Below, in pieces: positions 1 to 7,139 of a stretch of 64,000 nucleotides of DNA. The stretch is from the NCBI GenBank assembly GCA_016125425.1, contig WGLT01000019.1, forward strand, positions 1 through 64,000, given 5' to 3'. The notes below the pieces were generated by a model. It saw nothing but the letters and a program-made list of their open reading frames with translations, had not been told where the DNA came from and searched no databases. Source of the DNA: Alphaproteobacteria bacterium (GTDB taxonomy: Bacteria; Pseudomonadota; Alphaproteobacteria; Caulobacterales; Parvularculaceae). The translations under genes were made by a program, and so were the position numbers. The number at the start of each line of letters is the position of its first letter. The first letter of the stretch is position 1.

Positions 1-76
1 CCGCCGCCTTCGCACCAGCCTCATGCTCCTTCAAGACGCCGATAATCTGCTCTTCCGAAAACCGTGATCGCTTCAT
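1..76 (-). CDS. IS3-family transposase OrfA, 5' end only (cut by window edge)
   Basis: Reading the minus strand from the ATG at 76 gives MKRSRFSEEQIIGVLKEHEA and continues into the window edge. This is the characteristic N-terminus of IS3-family OrfA proteins (IS407-like group), a helix-turn-helix DNA-binding subunit that is normally joined to the OrfB integrase by -1 frameshifting. Only 25 residues are inside the window. The gene lies head to head with the IS630 transposase, 54 bp away. An IS3 terminal inverted repeat should lie between about 77 and 141. The stretch ending GGCAGGTCA at 141 fits the TG...CA rule for IS3 ends, but the exact boundary is inferred. Confidence 0.8.
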   Translation of the reverse strand, partial: MKRSRFSEEQIIGVLKEHEAGAKAA

Positions 77-130
77 CGTCCAGTCCCTTCTGATGGGCCG
101 GACTCTAACTCTCCGTGGAGGAAAATCTCA

Positions 131-1090
131 GTGGCAGGTCAAGCGATATCAAACGATCTGCGTTGGCGTATGGTGCGGGGCGTTGAACGGGGCAAGTCCC
201 GGCAGGCGGCAGCAGCCCAGTTTGAGATTGCGCCGTCGACGGCGGTTCGGCTGCTGAGCCGTTTTGAGGAGACCGGCTCGGTTAAACCGGCCAGGCAGGG
301 CCGGCCGAAGGGTTCGGGCAAATTGGGCCCGCACAGGGATTTCATCATCGCGCGCGTCAAGAAAAGGCCGGACATCACGATGCCGGAGCTCGCAACGGTT
401 CTTGAAGAACAGCGCGGCGTGCGCGTTCACCCGACCTGCCTGTCGAAACTGCTCTGCGCCGAAGGGCTCACTTATAAAAAAACGCTGCTGGCGGCGGAAC
501 AAGAACGCTCGGACGTGCATGCTGAACGCACGGAGTGGCGATGCTGGCGACAGCCGCGGATGCGGGCTGAACCCGGCCGCCTCGTTTTTGTCGATGAAAC
601 GTCAGTGAAGACCAATATGTGTCGCTTGCGCGGGCGAGCCCTGTGCGGCGAACGGCTCAAGGCGCAAGCGCCATTCGGCAAATGGCGTACGCAAACCTTC
701 ATCGCCGGGCTTCGATGCGACGGCCTCATCGCGCCATGGGTGGTCAACGGCGCCATGAATGGAGCCGCCTTCGACGCCTATGTTGAAACGCAATTGGCGC
801 CGGTCCTGAACAAAGGCGATGTCGTAATCCTCGACAATCTAAATACGCACAAAAGCCAGCGCGCCGCTGACGCCCTCGCTGAACGAGGCGCGTGGTTCCT
901 GTTCCTGCCGAGATATTCGCCGGACCTCAATCCGATCGAGATGGCTTTTTCAAAACTCAAAGCCCATCTCAGGCGGATCGCTGCGCGTACATATGACGAC
1001 CTCTGGAGAGCCATTGGCGACGTATGCGGCTTCTTCAAGCCAGACGAATGCTGGAACTTCTTCAAGGCTCAAAACTATGGTGAAGATTAA
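131..1090 (+). CDS. IS630-family transposase
   Basis: A 319-residue DDE transposase with an N-terminal helix-turn-helix region (about residues 10-60, with SRQAAAAQF and STAVRLL) and a C-terminal DDE/Tc1-mariner-like catalytic domain. The acidic triad is readable: VFVDETS (about residue 154), VVILDNLNTH (about 235) and SPDLNPIEMAF (about 270). Length and motif order are those of intact IS630 transposases. The only start that keeps the conserved QAISNDLR segment is GTG at 131. That codon probably lies inside the terminal repeat of the neighbouring IS3 element, so the native start may have been replaced. The catalytic domain looks undamaged, but no left IS630 end is visible in the window. Confidence 0.88.
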   Translation: MAGQAISNDLRWRMVRGVERGKSRQAAAAQFEIAPSTAVRLLSRFEETGSVKPARQGRPKGSGKLGPHRDFIIARVKKRPDITMPELATVLEEQRGVRVHPTCLSKLLCAEGLTYKKTLLAAEQERSDVHAERTEWRCWRQPRMRAEPGRLVFVDETSVKTNMCRLRGRALCGERLKAQAPFGKWRTQTFIAGLRCDGLIAPWVVNGAMNGAAFDAYVETQLAPVLNKGDVVILDNLNTHKSQRAADALAERGAWFLFLPRYSPDLNPIEMAFSKLKAHLRRIAARTYDDLWRAIGDVCGFFKPDECWNFFKAQNYGED

Positions 1091-1102
1091 TTGCTCGACG
1101 CT

Positions 1103-1330
1103 CTAGTTTCCCTGTTCTGCCGTGACGCTGATGACCGATGCCGCCTTCCGGCGGACCTCGAGCAGGGACATCGTCAGCACGGGCGCGATGCAGAGGGCCG
1201 AGGCGAGTGCGCAGCTGCCGAAGCCGAAATGTTCAAACAGCGGCCGGTAGAGAAGCGTGCCCGCAGAGACCGTGAGAGATAGATAACGGCGCTGTAAAGC
1301 CCCATGATGGTTGGGGAATGCGCGTAGAAT
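1103..1330 (-). pseudogene. Decayed membrane-protein (transporter-like) C-terminal fragment
   Basis: On the minus strand one frame reads GLYSAVIYLS and the next frame continues LTVSAGTLLYRPLFEHFGFG and SCALASALCIAPVLTMSLLE before a stop at 1103. The two pieces join across a single-base frame change near 1270. The hydrophobic pattern with a short charged tail resembles the last two membrane spans of a major-facilitator-type transporter. There is no start or upstream body, so this is a remnant. Its left end lies 12 bp from the IS630 transposase stop, consistent with truncation during IS activity. The family assignment is tentative. Confidence 0.4.
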
Positions 1331-1359
1331 ATCATGCAACAAAGTTGTTGCATGATATT
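1328..1359. promoter_or_regulatory. Perfect 15-bp inverted repeat, likely ArsR operator
   Basis: AATATCATGCAACAA (1328-1342) and its exact reverse complement TTGTTGCATGATATT (1345-1359) are separated by two bases. The palindrome ends 21 bp before the ATG of the ArsR-type gene, where RNA polymerase would bind. ArsR-family dimers commonly bind AT-rich 12-2-12-like palindromes over their own promoters, so autorepression is the natural reading. The AT richness stands out against the surrounding GC-rich DNA. Confidence 0.72.
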
Positions 1360-1380
1360 GCGAATGCGGTATGTTAACCC

Positions 1381-1719
1381 ATGGATTTGGACCGGCTGTT
1401 TCATGCGCTGGCGGACAGCACTCGCCGGCGTCTGATCGACGAATTGGCTGAGCGGAACGGGCAGACATTGTTCGAGCTGCACGTCCGCATGTTGCAATGG
1501 CACGGCGCCAATCTGACGCGGCAGGCGCTATCGCGGCACTTGGCGGTGCTGGAAGAAGCAGGATTGCTGCGCTGCGAATGGCAGTGGCGCAGTAAGCTCC
1601 ATTTTCTGGAGCTTGAGCCGTTGCGGCAGGCATCAGATGTGTGGCTTGGCGTCTATCTTAAAAAGGGGAAAGGAAAGGCCGTTTATGCGCATCGTGGTCA
1701 CGAGCGTTCTCGTCGATAA
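1381..1719 (+). CDS. ArsR-family transcriptional regulator
   Basis: A 112-residue winged-helix regulator. The opening FHALADSTRRRLIDELAE and the recognition-helix region LTRQALSRHLAVLEEAGLL are diagnostic of the ArsR/SmtB fold. No conserved metal-binding cysteine pair is visible, so it is more like the ArsR subgroup that accompanies glyoxalase/VOC or SRPBCC proteins than a metal sensor. A perfect palindrome lies just upstream, and the 3' end overlaps the VOC gene by 35 nt, so the two are probably co-transcribed and translationally coupled. The C-terminal tail (YAHRGHERSRR) is rich in arginine, possibly only a by-product of the overlap. Confidence 0.85.
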   Translation: MDLDRLFHALADSTRRRLIDELAERNGQTLFELHVRMLQWHGANLTRQALSRHLAVLEEAGLLRCEWQWRSKLHFLELEPLRQASDVWLGVYLKKGKGKAVYAHRGHERSRR

Positions 1720-2071
1720 TCAGGAAAAGGCGCTGAAGTTTTATCGCGACCTCCTGGGATTTAAGGTCAAAAAGGACATTCCGATGGGCCATCACCGCTG
1801 GCTGACACTGGTGGGGCCTGGCGAACCCGACGGCGTTGAGCTTGTGCTTGAGCCGGATGAGCATCCGGCGGCCAAGCCTTTCAAATCCGCGCTCGTCGCC
1901 GACGGCATTCCCTATACCTCGTTCGGCGTCGACGATGTCCGAAAGGAATATGAGCGGTTGGTCGGCCTCGGTGTCATATTCACGCAGAAGCCGGTGGCCA
2001 TGGGCCCCGTCACCACAGCGGTGTTCGACGATACCTGCGGCAACCTTATCCAGATCGCGCAGCGGCACTGA
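1685..2071 (+). CDS. VOC (glyoxalase/bleomycin-resistance/dioxygenase) family protein
   Basis: A 128-residue single-domain vicinal-oxygen-chelate protein with two beta-alpha-beta-beta-beta modules. The first has VDNQEKALKFYRDLLGFKV and the second has FGVDDVRKEYERL and ending DDTCGNLIQIAQ. This arrangement is typical of small dimeric VOC enzymes for lactoylglutathione-like or antibiotic substrates. The substrate cannot be read. The ATG at 1685 is preferred over an upstream TTG because AAAGGGGAAAGGAAAGG gives a ribosome site and the fold begins immediately (MRIVVTSVLV). It lies inside the arsR 3' end and is presumably repressed by that regulator. Confidence 0.82.
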   Translation: MRIVVTSVLVDNQEKALKFYRDLLGFKVKKDIPMGHHRWLTLVGPGEPDGVELVLEPDEHPAAKPFKSALVADGIPYTSFGVDDVRKEYERLVGLGVIFTQKPVAMGPVTTAVFDDTCGNLIQIAQRH

Positions 2072-2343
2072 ATGGTCTCACATCTGGTCTGAGGGCGGCC
2101 GGAATCTCCAGATTTGGCGGCTGGATTCGAATATCCACTGCCGCTGAAATCTGCGCTCTTCGGTCTTTGCAAACACCAACCAACGTGCCGGTAATTAGGA
2201 GCTTCGCGTAGAATTCGGCGGGTTGGCGCTGGCGGCACCGTCAGTTCGCCATCATGAGCGTGATCGCGCCTCAGCCGGAGGCGTTGCGTCGCCGGCCTCG
2301 ACATGATCCTCCGGGTCGGCATCAGTCCGGCCTGTGCCAGCGC
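2072..2343. other. Non-coding stretch between VOC gene and IS5 element
   Basis: About 270 bp in which I recognise no gene. Open frames exist on the minus strand but lack start signals and recognisable protein patterns. Before the IS5 insertion this stretch lay directly downstream of the SMP-30 gene, so it may hold its native 3' region. Confidence 0.5.
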
Positions 2344-2345
2344 TA

Positions 2346-3188
2346 GGGTCCGGACTCAATTGAGCCACCAGATTACGGTTGCGGCGAGGAGTGCGCCAGC
2401 GAGGAAGTTTCTGGCGAGCTTGTCGTAGCGCGTTGCGATGCGACGGAAATCCTTGAGCCGCGCGAACATCCGCTCGATCAGATTGCGCTGGCGGTAGGCG
2501 GCTTTGCTGTAGCGGATCGGCCGGCTTCGGCTGGCGGTCGATGGAATGACGGCCCGAGTTGCTTGAGCGGCCAGAAGCTGGCGCAGGCTGTTGGCGTCAT
2601 AGGCTTTGTCGGCGATGAGACGCCCGATCGGCGCTGCGGCGGCAAGCAGGGCTGGGGCCATCGCGATATCGTTGATATTGCCGGGCGAGAGCAAGAGGAC
2701 GCGCGGCCTGCCTTCGGCGTCGGTTAAGGCGTGGATTTTCGTCGTGCGGCCGCCGCGCGAGCGCCCGAGGGCTTCCCGGAAGGCCCCCCTTTTCCGCCCG
2801 CCGCCGAGCGGTGGGCCTTGATGTGGGAACTGTCGATGGCTGCGCTGGAGATGACGCCGGTCGAGCCCGTCAAGGCCTCGAATATCGCAAACCAAAGCCC
2901 CTGCCGGCTGCAGCGGTTGAAGCGATTGTAGATTGTCGTATAGGGACCGTATTCCGGCGGACAGTCGCGCCAGCGCGCTCCCGAGCGCAACATATGCACG
3001 ATCCCGCTGATCACGCGCCGGTCATCCACTCGGTGTGCGCCGCGCCGGCCCCGCGAAGCAAAGGTTCAAGCCGTTTCCACTCGCTGTCGCTGAGCCAATA
3101 AAGTTGCTTCCGCATCAAGGCCTCCCTCGATTCGGAAGCCTTGAATCACAAATCAGCCCGCACCGGAATCCTTATTGAGTACGGACCC
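2346..3188 (-). mobile_element. IS5-family (IS427-like) insertion sequence, 843 bp, with ends and TA duplication
   Basis: The ends are readable: GGGTCCGGACTCAAT at 2346-2360 and, on the opposite strand, GGGTCCGTACTCAAT at 3188-3174, matching at 14 of 15 positions. The element is flanked by TA on both sides (2344-2345 and 3189-3190), the expected target duplication. The size fits the IS427 group of IS5. One transposase is encoded on the minus strand in shifted frames. The insertion site is the stop codon of the SMP-30 gene. Confidence 0.85.
2356..3115 (-). pseudogene. IS5-family transposase, two-frame and carrying an extra disabling frameshift
   Basis: Starting at the ATG at 3115 the protein reads MRKQLYWLSDSEWKRLEPLL. 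The frame breaks near 3056, where one base appears missing; the next frame carries VDDRRVISGIVHMLRSG and AIDSSHIKAHRSAAGGK. A second change at an A4G6 run (about 2796-2805) leads into GRSRGGRTTKIHALTDAEG, ADKAYDAN and ERMFARLKDFRRIATRYDKL. The second shift is -1 and matches the programmed frameshift known in the IS427 group. The first has no such rationale and probably inactivates the element. The DDE residues are present: D of AIDSSH, D of ADKAYD, E of ERMFARLK. Confidence 0.82.
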
Positions 3189-4102
3189 TAGGCCTCGGGA
3201 TATTGGTTGAAATTGAGCCGCAAACCCGGTCTGGGCCACCGCATCTTTGCGAGCTTGCCCGTTCCGGACATCGTAATATACGCATCCTGCATATCGGCGC
3301 CGCCAAAACAGATATTCGTCGGGAACAGGTCGGGCAAAGCGATGTGCTCGTGCGCGCCGTCGGGCGAGAAGACTGTTACGCCGCCGTTGAGGAGCGTGCC
3401 GACGCAAACGTTTCCGCCCTCTTCCACGGCGAGGGAATCGAGCAGTTGCAATCCGGGCAGGGTGGCGACGACCCGTCCGGGAACAGGCAGGGGCGACGGC
3501 GCGATTTCGCCCGGCGCGGCAAGGTCGATCGCCCAAAGTCGGCCGGGCATCGTATCGGCGTAGTATAGCGTATGTTCGTCCGGCGACAGGCCGACGCCGT
3601 TTGGCGTGAGCAGGGGATAGGCGGCCTCAACGATTTTTGAGCCGTCGGGGAGCGCGTAATAGAGACCGCCATGGTCGCGCGTGCGCTCATATTCCTTGCC
3701 GAGATCCGAAAACCAGAATCCCCCTGACTTGTCGAAGACGATGTCGTTCGGGCCCTTGAGACGACGCCCGCCGGCTTCCGTATACAGCGTTTCCACCTTG
3801 CCAGTGTCGAGGTCAACGCGCTCGATCGAACCTCCGCGATAATCCTTGGGCGCATGGCCGGAGATTGTCTGCCCCATGACTTCGCGCCATTCGAAGCCGC
3901 CATTGTTACACACATAAACCTTGCCGTCCGGGCCGATCGCCGCGCCGTTCGGTCCGCCGGGTATCTCTGCGATGACCTCGACTTTGCCGTTGGGGCGCAC
4001 CCGCGAGAGCGTCTGGCGCCGGATTTCGACGAGGATGACGGAGCCGTCCGGCATGGCGATAGGCCCCTCGGGGAATCCCAGGCCTTCAGCGATGATTTCC
4101 AC
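3188..4102 (-). CDS. SMP-30/gluconolactonase/LRE-family beta-propeller hydrolase
   Basis: A 304-residue six-bladed propeller protein. The N-terminal GLGFPEGPIAMPDGSVILVE contains the metal-binding glutamate of the FPEGP motif. GPNGAAIGPDGKVYVCNNGG, GPNDIVFDKSGGFWFSDLG and NGVGLSPDEHTLYYADT follow in the usual order, with the NDI and SPDE motifs that carry the metal ligands. Family members hydrolyse sugar lactones such as gluconolactone; the true substrate is not deducible. GTG at 4102 is the start. The stop TAG is formed across the IS5 junction, but the family-typical ending (WPRPGL...) is retained, so the protein is essentially full length. It is divergent from lemA. Confidence 0.85.
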   Translation of the reverse strand: MEIIAEGLGFPEGPIAMPDGSVILVEIRRQTLSRVRPNGKVEVIAEIPGGPNGAAIGPDGKVYVCNNGGFEWREVMGQTISGHAPKDYRGGSIERVDLDTGKVETLYTEAGGRRLKGPNDIVFDKSGGFWFSDLGKEYERTRDHGGLYYALPDGSKIVEAAYPLLTPNGVGLSPDEHTLYYADTMPGRLWAIDLAAPGEIAPSPLPVPGRVVATLPGLQLLDSLAVEEGGNVCVGTLLNGGVTVFSPDGAHEHIALPDLFPTNICFGGADMQDAYITMSGTGKLAKMRWPRPGLRLNFNQYPEA

Positions 4103-4221
4103 GGTCAGCCTCCTGTTTCGCCGCGCATCGCGTTGCGGGAAGACAAATCAGTCCATAGATTACGGACTTGCGCGGCTCCGTCCAGCGCCGCGCGCAGCAC
4201 ATTGCGAAGGGAGCGAACGAA

Positions 4222-4782
4222 ATGGCTCTATGGATCGTAATTGGCGTCATCGTCGTCGTCGGCCTCTTGGTTCTAACGACCTATAACCGCATCGTCGCTC
4301 TTAATCAGAGAGCGGAACAGGCGTATGCCGATATAGATGTTCAGCTCAAACAGCGACACGATCTCATCCCGAATCTCGTTGAGACGGTGAAGGGTTACGC
4401 TACGCATGAGAAATCGACGCTCGACGCGGTCATCACGGCGCGCAATGCTGCCGTGTCAGCTCAAGGGCCCGCCGCGCAAGGGCAAGCCGAAGGCGCTCTC
4501 GGCGCGGCGCTGGGGAGGCTCTTTGCGCTCGCCGAAAGCTACCCGGACCTAAAGGCGAATACGAACTTCCTGCAATTGCAGAGCGAACTCTCCGACATTG
4601 AGAACAAGCTCGCGGCGGCCCGACGCTTCTTCAATAACTCGGTGCAGGAGTTCAACACGATCATCAGTCAAATTCCGGGAAATTTCATCGCGCCCATGGG
4701 TGGGTTCAAAAAGCGCGACTTTTTCGAAATTCCGCAGGACAGCCGTGCGGCGATGGACAAGGCGCCGGAGGTGAAGTTTTAA
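4222..4782 (+). CDS. lemA: LemA family membrane protein
   Basis: A 186-residue protein with one N-terminal membrane segment (residues 3-19, WIVIGVIVVVGLLVLTT) followed by an extracytoplasmic alpha-helical domain. The LemA signature is clear: YNRIVALNQRAEQAYADIDV, LKQRHDLIPNLVETVKGY, and the C-terminal half FFNNSVQEFNTIISQIPGNF. The start at 4222 is preceded by AAGGGAG. LemA proteins often sit beside M48 or TPM-type genes; their biochemical role is not settled. Here it heads a four-gene row (GNAT, racemase, M48 protease) with gaps of at most 12 bp. Confidence 0.93.
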   Translation: MALWIVIGVIVVVGLLVLTTYNRIVALNQRAEQAYADIDVQLKQRHDLIPNLVETVKGYATHEKSTLDAVITARNAAVSAQGPAAQGQAEGALGAALGRLFALAESYPDLKANTNFLQLQSELSDIENKLAAARRFFNNSVQEFNTIISQIPGNFIAPMGGFKKRDFFEIPQDSRAAMDKAPEVKF

Positions 4783-4788
4783 CGCTCA

Positions 4789-5397
4789 ATGGACGCCTCC
4801 CCCGACATCGCAATCCGAGAGGCCCGACCGGACGACGCCGGCGCCGTCGCGGATATACTCACGGATGCATTTACCGGCGATCCTGTTCTGTCCTGGATGC
4901 TTGGCCGACCGAGACCCCCACGGGAATTCTTTCTTGAGCTCGCAAAGGGGATTTATCTCGCGCGCGGTTTTGGGCATATCGCAGAGGGCGTCGCCGCGAC
5001 GCTTTGGCTGCCTTCCGGCGAGAAACCGACCCTTCCGCTTATCAATGAATTACGTCTCGCATTGGCGCTCGTCAGGGATTGCGGCGTCGGAACGGTGATT
5101 CGCGCGCTCAAAGTCGGCGAAATCGTCGCCGCCGGCCACCCTAAGAGTCCCCATTACTATCTATTCGCAGTGGGCGTTCGCGCGTCGTTCAAGGGGCGGG
5201 GATATGGAGGGCGGATTCTCCGGGAGGGCCTCAGTCGGGCAGACGGCGCCCGGGCTGTCGCCTATCTGGAAAATTCAAATCCACGTAATACGCCGCTCTA
5301 TCAGCGTCTCGGATTCGATATAAAGGGCGAACTAGGATTGCCCACAGGCGCGCCACCGCTTCTGGCCATGCAGCGTGAGCAGAGCGCCGGCGCATAA
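4789..5397 (+). CDS. GNAT-family N-acetyltransferase
   Basis: A 202-residue acetyltransferase of the GCN5-related fold. The N-terminal strand IAIREARPDDAGAVADIL and the acetyl-CoA pyrophosphate-binding motif A region VGVRASFKGRGYGGRILREG (Q/RxxGxG/A variant GRGYGG) are present, followed by AVAYLENSNPRNTPLYQRLG, the C-terminal motif B. The substrate is unknown; this subgroup includes acetyltransferases acting on small molecules. It starts 6 bp after lemA and ends 12 bp before the racemase gene, so co-expression is expected. Confidence 0.85.
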   Translation: MDASPDIAIREARPDDAGAVADILTDAFTGDPVLSWMLGRPRPPREFFLELAKGIYLARGFGHIAEGVAATLWLPSGEKPTLPLINELRLALALVRDCGVGTVIRALKVGEIVAAGHPKSPHYYLFAVGVRASFKGRGYGGRILREGLSRADGARAVAYLENSNPRNTPLYQRLGFDIKGELGLPTGAPPLLAMQREQSAGA

Positions 5398-5409
5398 GTC
5401 GAGAACCAC

Positions 5410-6111
5410 ATGAAGCTGCTTGGACTCATTGGCGGCGTCAGCCCTGAATCGACAGCAGTCTATTACAGGCTCCTCAACGAGCATGCGCGCGAGCGATTGG
5501 GCGGCGCCCACAGCGCGCGTCTCATCATCTGGTCGTTCGATTTTAATCTAATCGACAAGGCGTACAGGGAGGAAGATTGGCGGCGCTACCGCGAGATTGT
5601 GGTCGAGGCAGGCCTTGCATTGAAGCGCGCCGGCGCCGAAGCGCTTATGATTTGTTCGAACACGACGCATCTCGCGGCCGACGCGGTGCGATCATCGACT
5701 GGGTTGCCGCTCATTCATCTGATTGATGCGCTCGCCGCTGAGATTGAACGCGGACAGAGCCGAATGCCCCTGCTTCTCGGCACGCCTTTCGTCATGGAGG
5801 GAAATTATTACCGGGCGGATCTGAAGCGGCGATTCGGCGTCGACACGATGATTCCCGATGAATCAGATCGCGAGGAAACAGGGCGCATTATATTTGACGA
5901 ACTTGTTCGCGGGGAGGCGCGCGAGGCGTCACGGCGGCGGCTGCTTAACATGATCAGCAAGGCGATAGCGAAAGGCGCCGACGGCGTTATTCTGGGATGC
6001 ACGGAATTGTCGCTCATTCTATCGCAAGAGCATGTCGGCGTTTCGCTCTTCGACACGACCAGACTGCATGCGCGCGCCGCTTCCGCTTTTGCATTTGGCG
6101 AGGAGGTCTGA
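5410..6111 (+). CDS. Aspartate/glutamate racemase family protein
   Basis: A 233-residue cofactor-independent racemase with the two catalytic cysteine motifs of the Asp/Glu racemase family: CSNTTHLAADAV in the first half and GCTELSLIL in the second. The N-terminal LIGGVSPESTAVYYRLLNE matches the broad-specificity YgeA/aspartate racemase branch rather than MurI glutamate racemase. It probably interconverts L- and D-amino acids, although ligase-like relatives exist. The stop codon overlaps the start of the M48 protease gene by one base (TGATG). Confidence 0.85.
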   Translation: MKLLGLIGGVSPESTAVYYRLLNEHARERLGGAHSARLIIWSFDFNLIDKAYREEDWRRYREIVVEAGLALKRAGAEALMICSNTTHLAADAVRSSTGLPLIHLIDALAAEIERGQSRMPLLLGTPFVMEGNYYRADLKRRFGVDTMIPDESDREETGRIIFDELVRGEAREASRRRLLNMISKAIAKGADGVILGCTELSLILSQEHVGVSLFDTTRLHARAASAFAFGEEV

Positions 6112-7136
6112 TGGGCGCTTTCGGACTTCAGACCTATATCTGGAACAACAATCTCAAATCCATTCTTTTGCTTGCCGGGTTTCCGGTGCTTCTCCTCGTG
6201 CTCATGTTCGGATTGTTCGTCGGCTATGTCGGTTTGACTGAGGATGTGACAAGCGCGGAGGGCGTCCGGATCGCGTTTGTCTATATGGCGCAAGCCTGGC
6301 CATTCGCGCTTCTCGGCGCCGGCGTCTGGTTTGCAATAGCCTGGTTTGCGAATGAAAAGATCATCGAACTGTCTACGGGCGCGCGATCCTTGACGCGGAA
6401 AGAAGCGCCCGAGCTTTACAATCTTCTCGAGAATCTCTGCATTTCGCGCGGACTGACCATGCCCAGGCTCAATATCATTGAGTCCCCGGCGCTGAATGCC
6501 TTCGCCAGCGGAATTTCCGAAAAGACTTATACGATCACGCTGACGCGCGGAATCATAGAGGCTCTTGACCGCGACGAACTTGAAGCGGTGATGGCGCATG
6601 AGTTGACGCACATCATGAACCGCGACGTCAGGCTGATGATTATCGCCATCATCTTTGTTGGAATATTTTCATTCTTCGGCGAAATCGTATTTCGAAATAT
6701 GTTCTACCGCGGCGTCTATGTTGGCGGACATACGCGCTCGCGAAGGGGTGACAGCCGCGGCGGCGGCGTTCTGATCCTCATTGCTATAGCAGCGATCGTC
6801 GTCGCCTATCTTTTGGCCATCGTTATCCGGTTTGCGCTTTCTCAGCACCGCGAATATCTCGCCGACGCGGGGGCGGTCGATCTTACCCATAACGCGGATG
6901 CGATGATTTCGGCGCTGCAGAAAATCTCAGGACGAAGCAAACTTGATGCGCCGCCCTCGGTTCAGCAGCTCATGCTGGAGAATACGACGCCTTTTGCGGG
7001 GCTGTTTATGACGCATCCGCCAATCGAAAAGCGGATCGAGGCGCTGGTCAATTATGCCGGGGGGCATGTGTCCATTGCCGCCCAGGCTGGCTCGCCGCCG
7101 CAACCGGCCGCGCGTCCCAAAGGACCATGGGGCTGA
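6111..7136 (+). CDS. M48 (HtpX-like) membrane zinc metalloprotease
   Basis: A 341-residue integral-membrane peptidase. Two N-terminal hydrophobic segments are followed by the cytoplasmic catalytic domain with zinc-binding HELTH (about residues 163-167, in EAVMAHELTHIMNRD). Further membrane stretches follow (LMIIAIIFVGIFSFFGEIVF, then ILIAIAAIVVAYLLAIVI), and then the HREYLADAGAV motif that carries the third zinc ligand, Glu. The C-terminus FMTHPPIEKRIEAL and ending GPWG are typical of HtpX relatives, which degrade misfolded membrane proteins. The start ATG overlaps the racemase stop. The gene ends 4 bp from the convergent dctM. Confidence 0.88.
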   Translation: MGAFGLQTYIWNNNLKSILLLAGFPVLLLVLMFGLFVGYVGLTEDVTSAEGVRIAFVYMAQAWPFALLGAGVWFAIAWFANEKIIELSTGARSLTRKEAPELYNLLENLCISRGLTMPRLNIIESPALNAFASGISEKTYTITLTRGIIEALDRDELEAVMAHELTHIMNRDVRLMIIAIIFVGIFSFFGEIVFRNMFYRGVYVGGHTRSRRGDSRGGGVLILIAIAAIVVAYLLAIVIRFALSQHREYLADAGAVDLTHNADAMISALQKISGRSKLDAPPSVQQLMLENTTPFAGLFMTHPPIEKRIEALVNYAGGHVSIAAQAGSPPQPAARPKGPWG

Positions 7137-7139
7137 CGT

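Noticed and set aside
131-1090. Possibility that the IS630 transposase is a programmed two-frame gene
   Set aside because: One frame carries the HTH and all three catalytic acidic residues at full family length, so no frameshift is needed.
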